From Neonectria sp. B-13 (lineage: Eukaryota > Ascomycota > Sordariomycetes > Hypocreales > Nectriaceae): a DNA stretch of 64,000 nt. Positions 21,846-32,002 of the stretch are shown here, one piece after another. A program made the translations under genes and the position numbers. The notes beneath the pieces are model-generated. The model saw only the letters and a list, made by a program, of their open reading frames with translations, searched no databases and was not told where the DNA came from. Numbering within the stretch: the first letter of the stretch is position 1; the number at the start of each line of letters is the position of its first letter. The stretch spans positions 558,001 through 622,000 of the forward strand of contig NOKP01000008.1 of NCBI GenBank assembly GCA_002682825.1, given 5' to 3'.

Positions 21846-22750
21846 ACTGGGCAACGCTTTTGTCGTTGTGAGGCAATAGGAATTTGTTTGTGGACCCAGG
21901 GCGGCAGCTGGATCTGAGGCGAAAGAGTTGAGTCCTGCTCACGAACGCTATGATGACGATAGCAGCACTTAAATACGACCCCGGCAGGTAGCACAAGTCG
22001 AGATCAAGAAGGCGGGGTAAATATTATCGGTCGTCGAGAAGGTTTCAGTCGAAGTCAGCTTTGAGGACATCGATCTCATGCCAAGCTGCCCAGTTCAAAG
22101 CATTAGTCAAGCATTACGCCAAATGCGACGCTCAGCGCGCGGCAACCATCACATATCTATACACCCTCGACAACCAAACGACGATGCCCCTTAAGGCTTT
22201 ACGGAGTAGTGCACTGCTCGTGGGGGTGTGACAAGTGGCTGATAAGCTGGGGCTGAGAGATAGCAGTGCTTATCTTCCACGTATAACATCCGAGGTATGC
22301 GAGGATATCCCTGCAATCAGTAGAACTAGAGGGGGCGGAAATGAAAAGGTTTAAGACCCCCTAGTTGTCGGATGGTCCCAAAAAGGTCAATGGCTTGCAA
22401 TACCCACCCTCACATCTACGCCACAGGTTGACAGTTGGTGAGAGCGCCACCTATCGTAGCTCTTATCTTGGCCTCTCTGAGGGTTACCAGGTGATCCATG
22501 GCATGTGGAATGTGCGTTCACAAAGTGTAAAGTAGTAGTTATCGGCGCTAGCGCGGAGGTGTTCCGCTTGCCGATCTTTCCCTCATCAGGAAGTAATGCA
22601 ACAAGTGGCATTTGCGGGGAACCGACGGGCTCACTCGACTGGTCCGCAATCACTCGGGATGGGCGGCCCCATTCTAAGCGAGCTTGATATCTGATTGTCT
22701 TGTCACTACTGCTATCTTAAAGTTGAGATATGAATGTCCTTCATCCTCCC
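21846..22750. other. intergenic between APC permease and MFS symporter
   Basis: This is the promoter of the APC permease and the 3' flank of the MFS gene, about 900 bp. No further gene, repeat or RNA was recognised. Confidence 0.4.
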
Positions 22751-24413
22751 TTACAATGTGTAACGAAAACTCAAGTCCTGCTTATCCGTCATGTCGGCAT
22801 CTCCAGGTTCCTCCGAAACAGTGTGACTGTTTTGATCACGACGACGATTCTCAAACTTGGCAGAAAGCAAAAAGAGGCCGAAGATGACCATGTTTCCAGC
22901 AAGCGCAACTAGGTCAGCGATGACGCCCTTTGTATATCGCGGCTTATCAGTCCATAACTGGGGACCAGCGATAGCAGCTGCGGCATAGAAGACAAAGTAG
23001 CCGTTGCTGGCAGCAGCCTTCTTGGTGTTTCCTTTAATATTCGACGCGATAAGGCTCAAGAACACGACCATTACCGGCGACAGCACCGTGGCGAGCCATG
23101 TGCAGACCACGATGCCCCATCTCGATGATTGTGGAAGTACCGCCACGCCGATGTTGCCGACAAGAGGGGGAATGGTGGCAAATATGCCCCAGCAGCATCG
23201 AGGGATGGATGTGACGCGGATTCCGATTACGACAGCCCAGATGAAGAAGATTTGTATGACGCCGGCGGGGAGACTGACAAGCATAGTGTTGAGCTTCGAC
23301 CAGCCAAAGCCGTTGATGACGAGAGTTGCAAACTACGCCATGGATTACATTAGATACAGTTCCTTGTGTTGGGGGCGCTCGAATGCTCACCTTGATTACT
23401 GGGGAAGCCAGCGTGTTGCAAAAAGCACCAAGAACCAGAAGCCAGGCTCGATGGTCCTTGACAAACTCCCAGACCTGGGACTTGTTGAACGTCGTTTGTT
23501 CTTTCGACAACCGGTCAACAGACAACCTTTGCGAAGCAATAACGCGTTCGGTTTCGTTCAGAAACCAAGCTGTGTCCGGGCCAAGCGGCATGAGCCACGT
23601 GAAGAGAGCACCGGCAAGCAAGGTTCCGCCACCGCAGACAAGGAACATGACCCTCCAAGTCGAAATGGCGGTGTTGTCAGACAGACCTACACCGTACATG
23701 ATGAGGGCCCCAAGGATCTGGGCCACCCCGTTGCAAGTAACCCAGCCGCTGTCTCGGAGTGAGTGAAAGTTACGGTTGCGTAGATGTGAAAACTTACGCA
23801 ACTCTGAAGGAATGTTCAGATTTCTTGTACCAAGTACTCGTGATGATGACGAAGGCAGGCTGCACTGCGCCCTCAGCAAAGCCTAAAAGGAATCGCACCG
23901 CTGCAAAACCTCCAAAGTTGCTCGGTGCGGCCAAGGATCCAGCAAGAACTCCCCAGAGCATACTGCAACGGTCATGTCAGCGATCGATCAATGCCCATTA
24001 TCGAAGAAGTAGAAGCACTTACACTGAAATACCGACGAATCTCGCGATGGGCAGGCGACTCATGACGTAGATGAAGATGTAATTCGCGATGAGCTGGCCA
24101 AAGTAAAACGAGCTGACGGACCAGGAATACCCGTGGCTGTCCATGCCAAGATCCTCGGCTAGATTGAAGACAGCTGCGTAGCCGATGGATTGCTTGTCAA
24201 GGTCTGTTACTGTTAGTTTGTGGTCAAGGTTTCGAATCATTGGGACTTGCATTGGAAAAACTCGACGAAGCACATAAGTGGAAGCACAACGCAGTCGATC
24301 TTTCGCAAAACTCGCTTCTCGTCTTCGAGGGTGTACTCGGCAGATATCTCTGCATCAATACCAATGTTCAGGCTCGGTGTCTTTTCAGGCACCTTCTTTG
24401 GTAGGTCTGCCAT
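22751..24413 (-). CDS. MFS anion:cation symporter (ACS family, Dal5/allantoate-permease-like)
   Basis: Five exons: 24413-24251, 24203-24023, 23962-23798, 23748-23391 and 23332-22751, giving 482 aa. Conserved features are KIDCVVLPLMCFVEFFQYLDKQSI split by the first intron, HGYSWSVSSFYFGQLIANYI, and RFLLGFAEGAVQPAFVIITS with TWYKKSEHSFR, the hallmark of the allantoate/nicotinate (Dal5/Tna1) group. The first intron is GC-AG (donor GCAAGT at 24250); no GT alternative gives the conserved FQYLDKQ sequence. It should import an organic anion or carboxylated nitrogen compound by proton symport. It is divergent from the amidohydrolase with 470 bp between start codons, so co-expression is likely. Confidence 0.88.
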
Positions 24414-24883
24414 GATGACAGAAGATTTCTTTGAGTCCAATTAAGTGGGAGGAAGTTGTATTGTCGTGTGATGGGGACTGTCTGCAACGCTGAAGAGTTG
24501 ACTGGTTTCTAGAGGTATGAGTGTGGGTTCAATGCGATGGTTTATATCTTCGCCCAGAGTATGTTGTCGCATTGTCTTCTGGGGTGAAGATAGGTGTAAG
24601 ATACTAGCAACCACCGCCCTAACAAATCACGAGGCTTATCTCGGATCCGGAGCCGAGATGTTGTGCCATGCTTCGGGTACGCGCACCCGACTCAGTTCAC
24701 ACGCCAGGCCCATGACGAGATTCGGATCGAAGGCCATCCTTGTCACACTGGAGGGAATGAAATAAATATTCCTGATTTACCGATAGCTTACTCGAACATA
24801 AGTCGTTGTTGACTTCCGATTTTCTTTCGGCCTGATTATTCTGCTTTCAATTTCTCCTCGTTCGTATCTTGCCAACTCTCACG
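24414..24883. promoter_or_regulatory. shared divergent promoter with GATA sites
   Basis: This 470-bp region drives the ACS symporter leftward and the amidohydrolase rightward. HGATAR sites, the AreA/NIT2 consensus, occur at 24588 (AGATAG), 24636 (TTATCT, reverse strand) and 24781 (CGATAG). Nitrogen-metabolite control is inferred from the sites and the gene functions. Confidence 0.5.
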
Positions 24884-26257
24884 ATGACAGCCACTAAGAA
24901 AGCGGCCCAAGCCCAAAGCACCGGCGTTGTGGGTGACAAACCCTGGATCCTGCCTCCTCACAAGCCCATTCGGTTCATCAACGCCAATCTCATTGATCCC
25001 GTGGATGGCAAGGTCGTCGAAAATGTAAATGTTACAGCTGCAGGAGGCCGAATAACTAAACTCAGTATCGGCACCTCAGTGGAAGACGGCACATCGGCTG
25101 ACGAGACGACGACCATCGTTGACCTCAAAGGAAAATATCTGTGTCCTGGTCTCATCGATGGTCATGTCCACATTACTGCTACGCCCGGTGAGGCGGATCT
25201 CAAGAGCACCTACAAGAACATCCCTGCCTCGATGAACAACTTTCGAACAACCTTTCTTGCTAGAGAAATGCTACAAAGAGGTTTCACCACTGCCCGGGAC
25301 TGCGGAGGAGCAGATGGATCTTTAAAGGAAGCCATCGATGAATGGTTGATTGTTGGCCCGCGTCTGCTCATCGCCGGCCACGCCCTCTCTCAGACCGGCG
25401 GGCATGGAGACCAGCGCGCATCCTTCTCAGACGAAGATCCGACTCTGAAGTGTTGCGCAGGACATCGGTCAGGTATCGGACGGATCTGCGATGGCCCAAC
25501 CGAGTGTTCTGTAGCCGTGCGGGACGAAATCCGCAAGGGCGCCGACTTTATCAAGATCATGGGCGGTGGCGGCGTGGCTAGTCGTCTTAACAACCTGGCG
25601 CATCCGCAATTCCTAGACGAAGAGCTTCAAGCCATGGTTCGCACCGCGGCGAGCTTCGATACATACGTGACCGCGCATGCGTACACTATTCGCGCCATGC
25701 GGCACATGATCGACAACGGAGTCTTGGGGATCGAGCATGGCAACTTCCTTGACCGCGACCTTGCTGAGGTTATGGTTGAGAAGGGAATTTTTCTAACCCC
25801 TACGCTGGTCACCCACGATGCCATGACGATTCCGCCATACGACCAGTTTCTCAACGAAGACTGTGCCAAGAAGAACGCGGCCGTTCTTGGCTCGGGGCTC
25901 AACGCTCTGAAGGTAGCACACGATGCTGGTGTAACCCTGTGCTTTGGCTCCGATCTCATCGCGGGAATGCATCAATTTCAGCGCAAGGAGTTCACAATTC
26001 GGTCACAAGTACTGCCGGCACTAGCCATCTTACAGAGTGCAACGGTAAATTGTGCCAAGATGCTGCGACGGGAAGAAGAGATTGGGCAAATCAAGGAAGG
26101 ATTTCTGGCAGACTTTATTGTGTTGGAAAAGAATCCGTTGGAGGACATCACAGTGTTGGATGAGAAACAAAACTTGTTGGCCGTCGTGAAAGCCGGACAG
26201 GTTGCTTTTAGTTCTTTGGAAGAACTGCCGATCTCAATCGAGAGGAAGGCTTGGTAG
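24884..26257 (+). CDS. metal-dependent amidohydrolase (imidazolonepropionase/prolidase-like)
   Basis: Single exon, 457 aa, first ATG at 24884. The amidohydrolase superfamily metal-site motifs appear in order: GLIDGHVHIT (HxH), DFIKIMGGGGVASR with the lysine normally carboxylated, YVTAHAYT, GIEHGNFLD and LCFGSDLIAGM (final Asp). The C-terminus has the composite beta-domain pattern GFLADFIVLEKNPLEDI. This subgroup includes Xaa-Pro dipeptidase-like and carboxypeptidase-like enzymes that hydrolyse C-N bonds of small amides. No signal peptide is seen, so it is cytosolic. The substrate is probably what the divergent symporter imports, but the sequence does not identify it. Confidence 0.9.
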   Translation: MTATKKAAQAQSTGVVGDKPWILPPHKPIRFINANLIDPVDGKVVENVNVTAAGGRITKLSIGTSVEDGTSADETTTIVDLKGKYLCPGLIDGHVHITATPGEADLKSTYKNIPASMNNFRTTFLAREMLQRGFTTARDCGGADGSLKEAIDEWLIVGPRLLIAGHALSQTGGHGDQRASFSDEDPTLKCCAGHRSGIGRICDGPTECSVAVRDEIRKGADFIKIMGGGGVASRLNNLAHPQFLDEELQAMVRTAASFDTYVTAHAYTIRAMRHMIDNGVLGIEHGNFLDRDLAEVMVEKGIFLTPTLVTHDAMTIPPYDQFLNEDCAKKNAAVLGSGLNALKVAHDAGVTLCFGSDLIAGMHQFQRKEFTIRSQVLPALAILQSATVNCAKMLRREEEIGQIKEGFLADFIVLEKNPLEDITVLDEKQNLLAVVKAGQVAFSSLEELPISIERKAW

Positions 26258-26936
26258 ATGGATAGACGAAAGGAATGATGTGAAGAGCACTGCTCGAGCT
26301 TTGCAAAAGACCTTGAGACTTCATTGTGATATCCAGTATACAATATTTTAGTGATAGTGATCGGTCGGTTCTTGAATCCGTGTCATGGCTCATTTCATCT
26401 TTGCATAACCCACTTCACTGTCGACTTTGTGCATACCAAGGTTGAAATTTACTGGCCATGCTTTACAAGGAGCTTGATAGGACGGCCTCACTGAAGTTGG
26501 ATCAATTATAACCTGGTTAGGCTACATGCTTGGAGTTCAATTTGCTGATAGATGCGCCGGAAGTCCAAGACGCCACTGCCGACATGAAGCTTGGGAGCAT
26601 AACATCAAAGCGAGTCAGGCACTACCCCAACTTGCAATGTGTTAGAGCTGATGTTAGTCAAACTACTTGTGGCACATCATTACCCCAGATCTTGAACCCC
26701 GTGATTCAACTTCATCCCTGGCTACTCCACCTCGGACCCAGAAATGGCGCCGGTTCATTCGCTGATTAGCGGGCACCGAGTTCCGGACGTATCATCGTGA
26801 CATGGCCTCTAGATAAGCTAGCGGGCTTATGAAGGGTATGATGCTCGGCTAGACGTGCACATTATCCGAGAACCCCGAACTTGCCTCTCTACATGTCGGC
26901 TCCCGTTCCGAAGGCTCACCACGTTATCAAGTATCC
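26258..26936. other. intergenic, promoter of a Zn2Cys6 gene
   Basis: No gene was recognised. It lies between the amidohydrolase and the regulator transcribed in the same direction. Confidence 0.4.
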
Positions 26937-29592
26937 ATGTTTAACCCCGAACCAAGGCACAACGGGAGACGGAAGAGGCCTGTCGTCCCAGACGAGCGAC
27001 GCAAGCGCGTTCGGAAGGCGTAAGCTGCATCCCCGCATCGAGTGTGCAGTCTGCTGACCCAGAGATATTTAGTTGCGACCGGTGCCGGGCCAACAAACTC
27101 AAGTGCGATGGGCTGAGACCATGCCAGCGATGCCAAGTGGCGAGGTCGGTGTGCTGTTTTGCTGAGGATCAGACTTTGAACCATTCAGCTTCCCCTCAAC
27201 ATTCTGAGAGGGAACTCATTCTAGAAGCCATCCTACGTACGCAAAACATCGAAGTTCCGGAGGACCTAGATCAGCTGCGCCGTTATGCCGAGGACCTGCA
27301 GACTGGAGACAAAGAGGTGGAGGATATTGATAATAGTATACTGACGGAGGAAGCGACCGTGACGGATGACGCATTTTCTGAAGATAGGGAGAAGGCGAGC
27401 ATCGTTGTTGATCATGTTCTATCACCGCAAACATATGTCCACGATCAAGGCAAGACATGTAAGTCTCCCGGAGATCCGACATTCATGGATCTAGACCATT
27501 GCTGACTATAACTTGCAGATTTTGATGGCGGCTCGTCCGCTTGGGCGTTCTTTGACAGCGTCCGCGAGAGGGTGGACAAGTCCAATCCATCAAGGGACAG
27601 AAAAACAGCGAGTAATTCGATTATTTACTATCGGATCGAGCCTAACTATCTTATAGGCTTACCAACACTTCATCATCGATCCACCAAACTTAGTACTGAG
27701 CGATCTTCGAGCAAGTCTTCTCGCTGCGCTTCCACCTAGACAGGTGCTCGACTTCCTATCAACCACCTTCTTCCGATACTCCCAGTCCAACTTCTTCTTC
27801 ATTCATCCTGCCATCTTCACAAGAAAGATAGAAGCGTTCCTTGCCGGGACCCAAGAATTTGACCGACAAGGAAACTATGCAACGCGGCGCTCAATCGAGT
27901 TTATCTGCGTCCTGTTCATGATCCTTGCACTCGGAAGTCAGTATGCAGATCTAGAGCAAGATGGTCAAGTTCAGGCCGACGTTTCGAGACCTTCTGGCCT
28001 GACAACATTGGATCTTTCAAACATGACCACTCCAAAACCGACGCCGAATCCGGGATGGCGTTTTTACGAGGTCTCCCGTCGCCTTCTCTCTGATGTTGTA
28101 TCCTCTTGTTCCATGACTAGCATCCAAGCATGTGTCCTTCAAGGCACTTTTCTCATCACGACAAGTGCACACGATATTGCTTACAATGCTTTTGGTCTTG
28201 CAGCACGGATGGCAATTAATATGGGCATGCACCGCGCGCTGGGTGCGGATGCCCTCCACCCTCACGTTCGGGAGCTTCGCAACCGATTGTGGTGGAGCGT
28301 TTATACCCATGAGCGGCTATTTACATTTCAAATGGGCCGACCGTTGATGATCGATGACGAGGAGATTGATACACCCTTCCCAGTAGATTTACCAGAGCTT
28401 CGTACTCCACAGTACACGAGCGCTCTTGACGGTCAGATTGCTCTGATCAAGTTGTGCCGGATAATGGGCAAAATAGTCAAGACGATGTACTCCAAAATCA
28501 CCCCGTCGGGAAACGAACGCATCATAAATACCGAATCTTACGTCCAGTTGAAATGCGATCTTCAACAGTGGAAAGATGAACTCCCTGAAAGACTCCAACT
28601 ATCGTCAAAGTCAACACGAGGCGCAGTTCATCTCCATCTGACACATGAACAAGCCATCGTTCTGCTTAGCCGAATACCGTTGACTCATACGGTGGCTTCT
28701 AAATGCACCAATACGACTCCGTTGGAACAACACAAGATCAAGTTTCTCCAAGAAGCAGCCAGGGATTGTGTAGCGGCTGCTCTTACAACGATCAAAATGC
28801 TCCAGGGCCTGAACCAGCGTGGGCTGCTCTGTCGATATTCCAGCCACGACCCGCTGTACTGCAGCGCAGCCCTGCATGTATTACTCCTCGGTGCCAGGCT
28901 TGAGCCGCCGGCGGATGCTACAAAGAAAATCATTGCTGACGGGATACTTATTTTGAGAGAGTTGGCTAAGGGAAGCGAGACGGCAGCTTCATCTTTGGGA
29001 TGCATTGTGCCTGGCTTCCAGCAATTCTTCGAGAGCGGATCTGAAAATACGGCGTCGCAAGAACAGATCCCAGCTGAAGGTGGAAGGGCGCAGGGTCATA
29101 GGGCCTGGCAGGAATGGATGTCTAATGCTGGGGATTCAGGCATTATTCATACAGGGCCTGGGGTTACTTCACCAACGACGCCAATACGTAACGGTGGTCT
29201 CAACGGGAATGTAAGTCCCGAAGACAATCAAGTTCCAATATCAGGATGGCCGGTAAGTGGCTGTCTCATCTTGTCTCAACAATGACCAAATATTCTCCTT
29301 GATGACCCAATGCTTACATCTCGTCTTACAGGACAGCGTCAGCGTCGAGGATGCGGAATTTCCCTTGCCAGCACACCCATCCTCCCAGATCGCAGGACCT
29401 CAAGTTGTCAGCCCCGAATATCAGCATTTTGGCCTCGACAACCCCATGAATAATTGGACGATCAACGGACAGCCGTTCTGGCTGTCTGATTTGAATAATA
29501 GCTTTGGTATTCTGGAGCGAGATTACATGCAGGCACCAACGGCAGAGAGCTTACACATCTGGGACATTGGCACGATTGACCCTGGGGAGTGA
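26937..29592 (+). CDS. Zn2Cys6 transcription factor with fungal_trans domain
   Basis: Five exons: 26937-27019, 27073-27458, 27519-27607, 27657-29252 and 29332-29592, about 804 aa. Exon 1 supplies a basic arm (RRKRPVVPDERRKRVRKA) that splices directly onto CDRCRANKLKCDGLRPCQRC. Exons 3 and 4 carry the family's SSAWAFFDSVRERVD and LRASLLAALPPRQVLDFLST blocks, and the middle homology region continues to about residue 650 (RNRLWWSVYTHERLFTFQMG). Intron 3 is the weak point: only a GC donor (GCGAGT at 27608) keeps phase with the acceptor TATAG, giving a 49-nt intron; the nearby GTAATT donor shifts the frame. It lies just downstream of the amidohydrolase on the same strand and is the likeliest local regulator of that locus. 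Confidence 0.83.
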
Positions 29593-29705
29593 CCCTCTTG
29601 TTAAAGCTTCTCATTGCATCGTTGAAAAGGTACTGTCTATGATCGGAGGTCCTCTCGGTACTTCAGTTTCAAGATAGCCCTGATCACCCTTCAGCGTTCC
29701 AACTC

Positions 29706-31390
29706 CTAGAAATATTCTGTAATGGCAGGTCCAGAGGAATGTCCCCGTGCAAACCACGTATTTTCCAGATCACGGCTAAAGCGACTGATCTGCGAGAAAT
29801 TCGTCAAATCCCATCTTCGGTGTAGATCAGCCCTGATGAGTTCTATATCCTCAGGAGAGCTCATAAAGAAGCCCAGCGTGTAGACGGGCCAGTTGCCAAT
29901 AAAGCACCTTGGCCATCCACCATCGCTTTGCTGCCCTCGAAGGATTTGGACCGCCTTTCTAATCTGCCAACTATCGCCTGCCGGCATGGGGGAAGAATCA
30001 TCGTTCTTCTCGTTTCTCTCCAGTTGTTCTAGCAGGATAGAGGCGATGATGGCGTATAGGTAGCCTGCATCTCTGTAGTATCGCTCTCGACAGTTAGGCC
30101 GGTCGCTCGTAGCTGATAATTTGAGATCTTGATCGCAGAGTAGCGCTGCTTCCCACACTTCCACTTCGCTTCGTATCTGGTCAAGCGTCACCTGGTCTTG
30201 CTGGGACTTATTTCGGCACAGCTGCCGTAGTGAGATGGTAAGTCGAAACAATGAGGCTGGGATACCGAGCACTGGGCTGTTGAGGCTCGTAGAGCGCCCG
30301 GGAAAAAACAACGACCGATTGAGTAGCTTCTCGGCTCGGCTCCAGAACTCGGTATCGAAGTCGTAACCTAACCCAACGGAATCTGACCATAACCCCGTCG
30401 TCACCAAGAAAATTTGGTACAAAACGCTCTCTACTGCAAGCCTGTCGAACAGCCGATCGATGCTCAAGGGCCGATCGATGCTCAAGGGCCGAGTGAAAAG
30501 CCGCAGTGTGAGGATTCGTGTTGCAGCGGTGAGGTGTCGTGGTATATCATCGTCAGTACCATAGCCCATACACTACACAATTGATATTAGTATGACGACA
30601 TCCGATAAACATGTCACAATCTCAACGAGAAATAAAGAGGCTTACCCCATGCAGGTACATCAGCATCACGGACATAAGCAATCCATTGTGGTTCTCCAGC
30701 TGAGAAGCCCCCGCTAGAAACCTAGACAGCTCTCTGAGAGCTTTCGAATAATAGGTGAGCGCAAGCTCTTGCATCTGTGAAGATGCGTCGATGCAGTGTA
30801 TATGGGAAGCAGCACACGCCAGTACAGAATAGTAGAGGCTCTTGTGATGCACCATGAGGGCTTGTATTTCATTCAACCATCCATCGTGGAAGCCGGGATG
30901 GCATTTTGGCAGCAGCAGAAGCCCGTAGAATCTTTCGACGAAGTGACGCGAAATCACCAGCTCTAGACCGCGGGACAGCACGCCGTGCGCCGTAGCGGAT
31001 TCTGAGAGGAGGCATAGTTCTGCATCGATTGGGGTGTGATTTCGTTCGACAGAAACGATTGACGCTTCATCGTGGCTCTCCTCGTCGCGCTCGGTCTGCG
31101 GGGGTGACTCTGATACGGCTCGCTCGGTCTTGATTGTACTTGCTCGGTGTCGTAAACGGTTATGGGATGCGAAGCGACGATCGAGCAGCTCTGCCGACGT
31201 CGGCCACTGGCAGTGCTTGTTGGAGCGGTGGCATCCTCTGCAGACGGGGACTCTCTCGTCGCATTTCTTCCGGCGTTTCCTACCTGTTCAACGCCGTCAG
31301 ATTTGGTCTACCAAAGTTGGGCTGGAGGTTGTTGTTACAGGTGAGGCATCCAGTCTTGGTACGTAACCTAGCTTGGGTAGCACTGTTCAT
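29706..31390 (-). CDS. Zn2Cys6 transcription factor, fungal_trans_2 type
   Basis: Three exons: 31390-31339, 31283-30646 and 30572-29706, giving 518 aa. The zinc cluster is split by intron 1: exon 1 ends KTGCLT and exon 2 begins (C)RKRRKKCDERVPVCRGCHRS, a standard arrangement in this family. The rest matches the fungal-specific transcription factor domain 2 (LELVISRHFVERFYGLLLLP, YYSVLACAASHI), as in ArgR2-like and sterol/arginine regulators. Exon 3 contains a tandem 18-bp duplication that gives RPLSIDRPLSID. It is convergent with the preceding regulator, so two regulators end within 115 bp of each other. Targets are unknown. Confidence 0.85.
30453..30488. repeat. tandem 18-bp duplication inside a coding exon
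   Basis: The unit CCGATCGATGCTCAAGGG is present twice head to tail (30453-30470 and 30471-30488) plus a partial third start, adding the in-frame hexapeptide RPLSID to the regulator. Confidence 0.9.
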
Positions 31391-32002
31391 GATGCCCAGA
31401 GGGAATCAAGACAGGGTATTTGGGTAAACGAAACCATTGAATCGAGCTTCATGCAGGAGGGAGATGGGGCAAGCGAGTACTAGGGTGCGGGGATGAAGCA
31501 AGGGGACGTGCATGTTATGTACCGACGATTGGGACTCGGGTTATCTGGGGAGACCGGGATAGCTGTGACCTGATTGACCAGTTGCGTTGGAGATAGCGTG
31601 AGGGGCTTCTGCAAGAGATAAGGTAGGATAGATACCTAGCTGGCTTGACTAGTAAGCTAGTACTGCGTAGCGGCGGGTGTACGGATGACTACATCCGAAT
31701 GTACGACTCGCGACCGTGCCGTAGCGTTAGGTGTTCATGTCTTTTAAGGGCACCATGGTCTGCAACTAGGTATGGGTATATACATAGTTCTATCATGGAA
31801 GCGAAGAGAGAGCCATAGATATGTGCACTGCTTTTCTATCCTAGGTCTGGTCTCGACAGCCCAGACAGTTGCGTAGCAGGCCTGATTTATTACGGATGTT
31901 TGTTTCGGCATTTTCAACAAGAGACAAAAAGTAGAAGACTTGATTGCTATTAAATATCATGCCCGAGGCGGAAAGTTGAGCATGAGACCACTGTCTCACA
32001 TA
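31391..32002. other. intergenic, promoter of the Zn2Cys6 gene
   Basis: No gene was seen. It contains the upstream region of the minus-strand regulator and the 3' flank of the HOL1-type transporter. Confidence 0.4.

Noticed and set aside
23004..23762. 252-codon plus-strand frame
   Set aside because: Antisense to the ACS symporter exons; no domain character.
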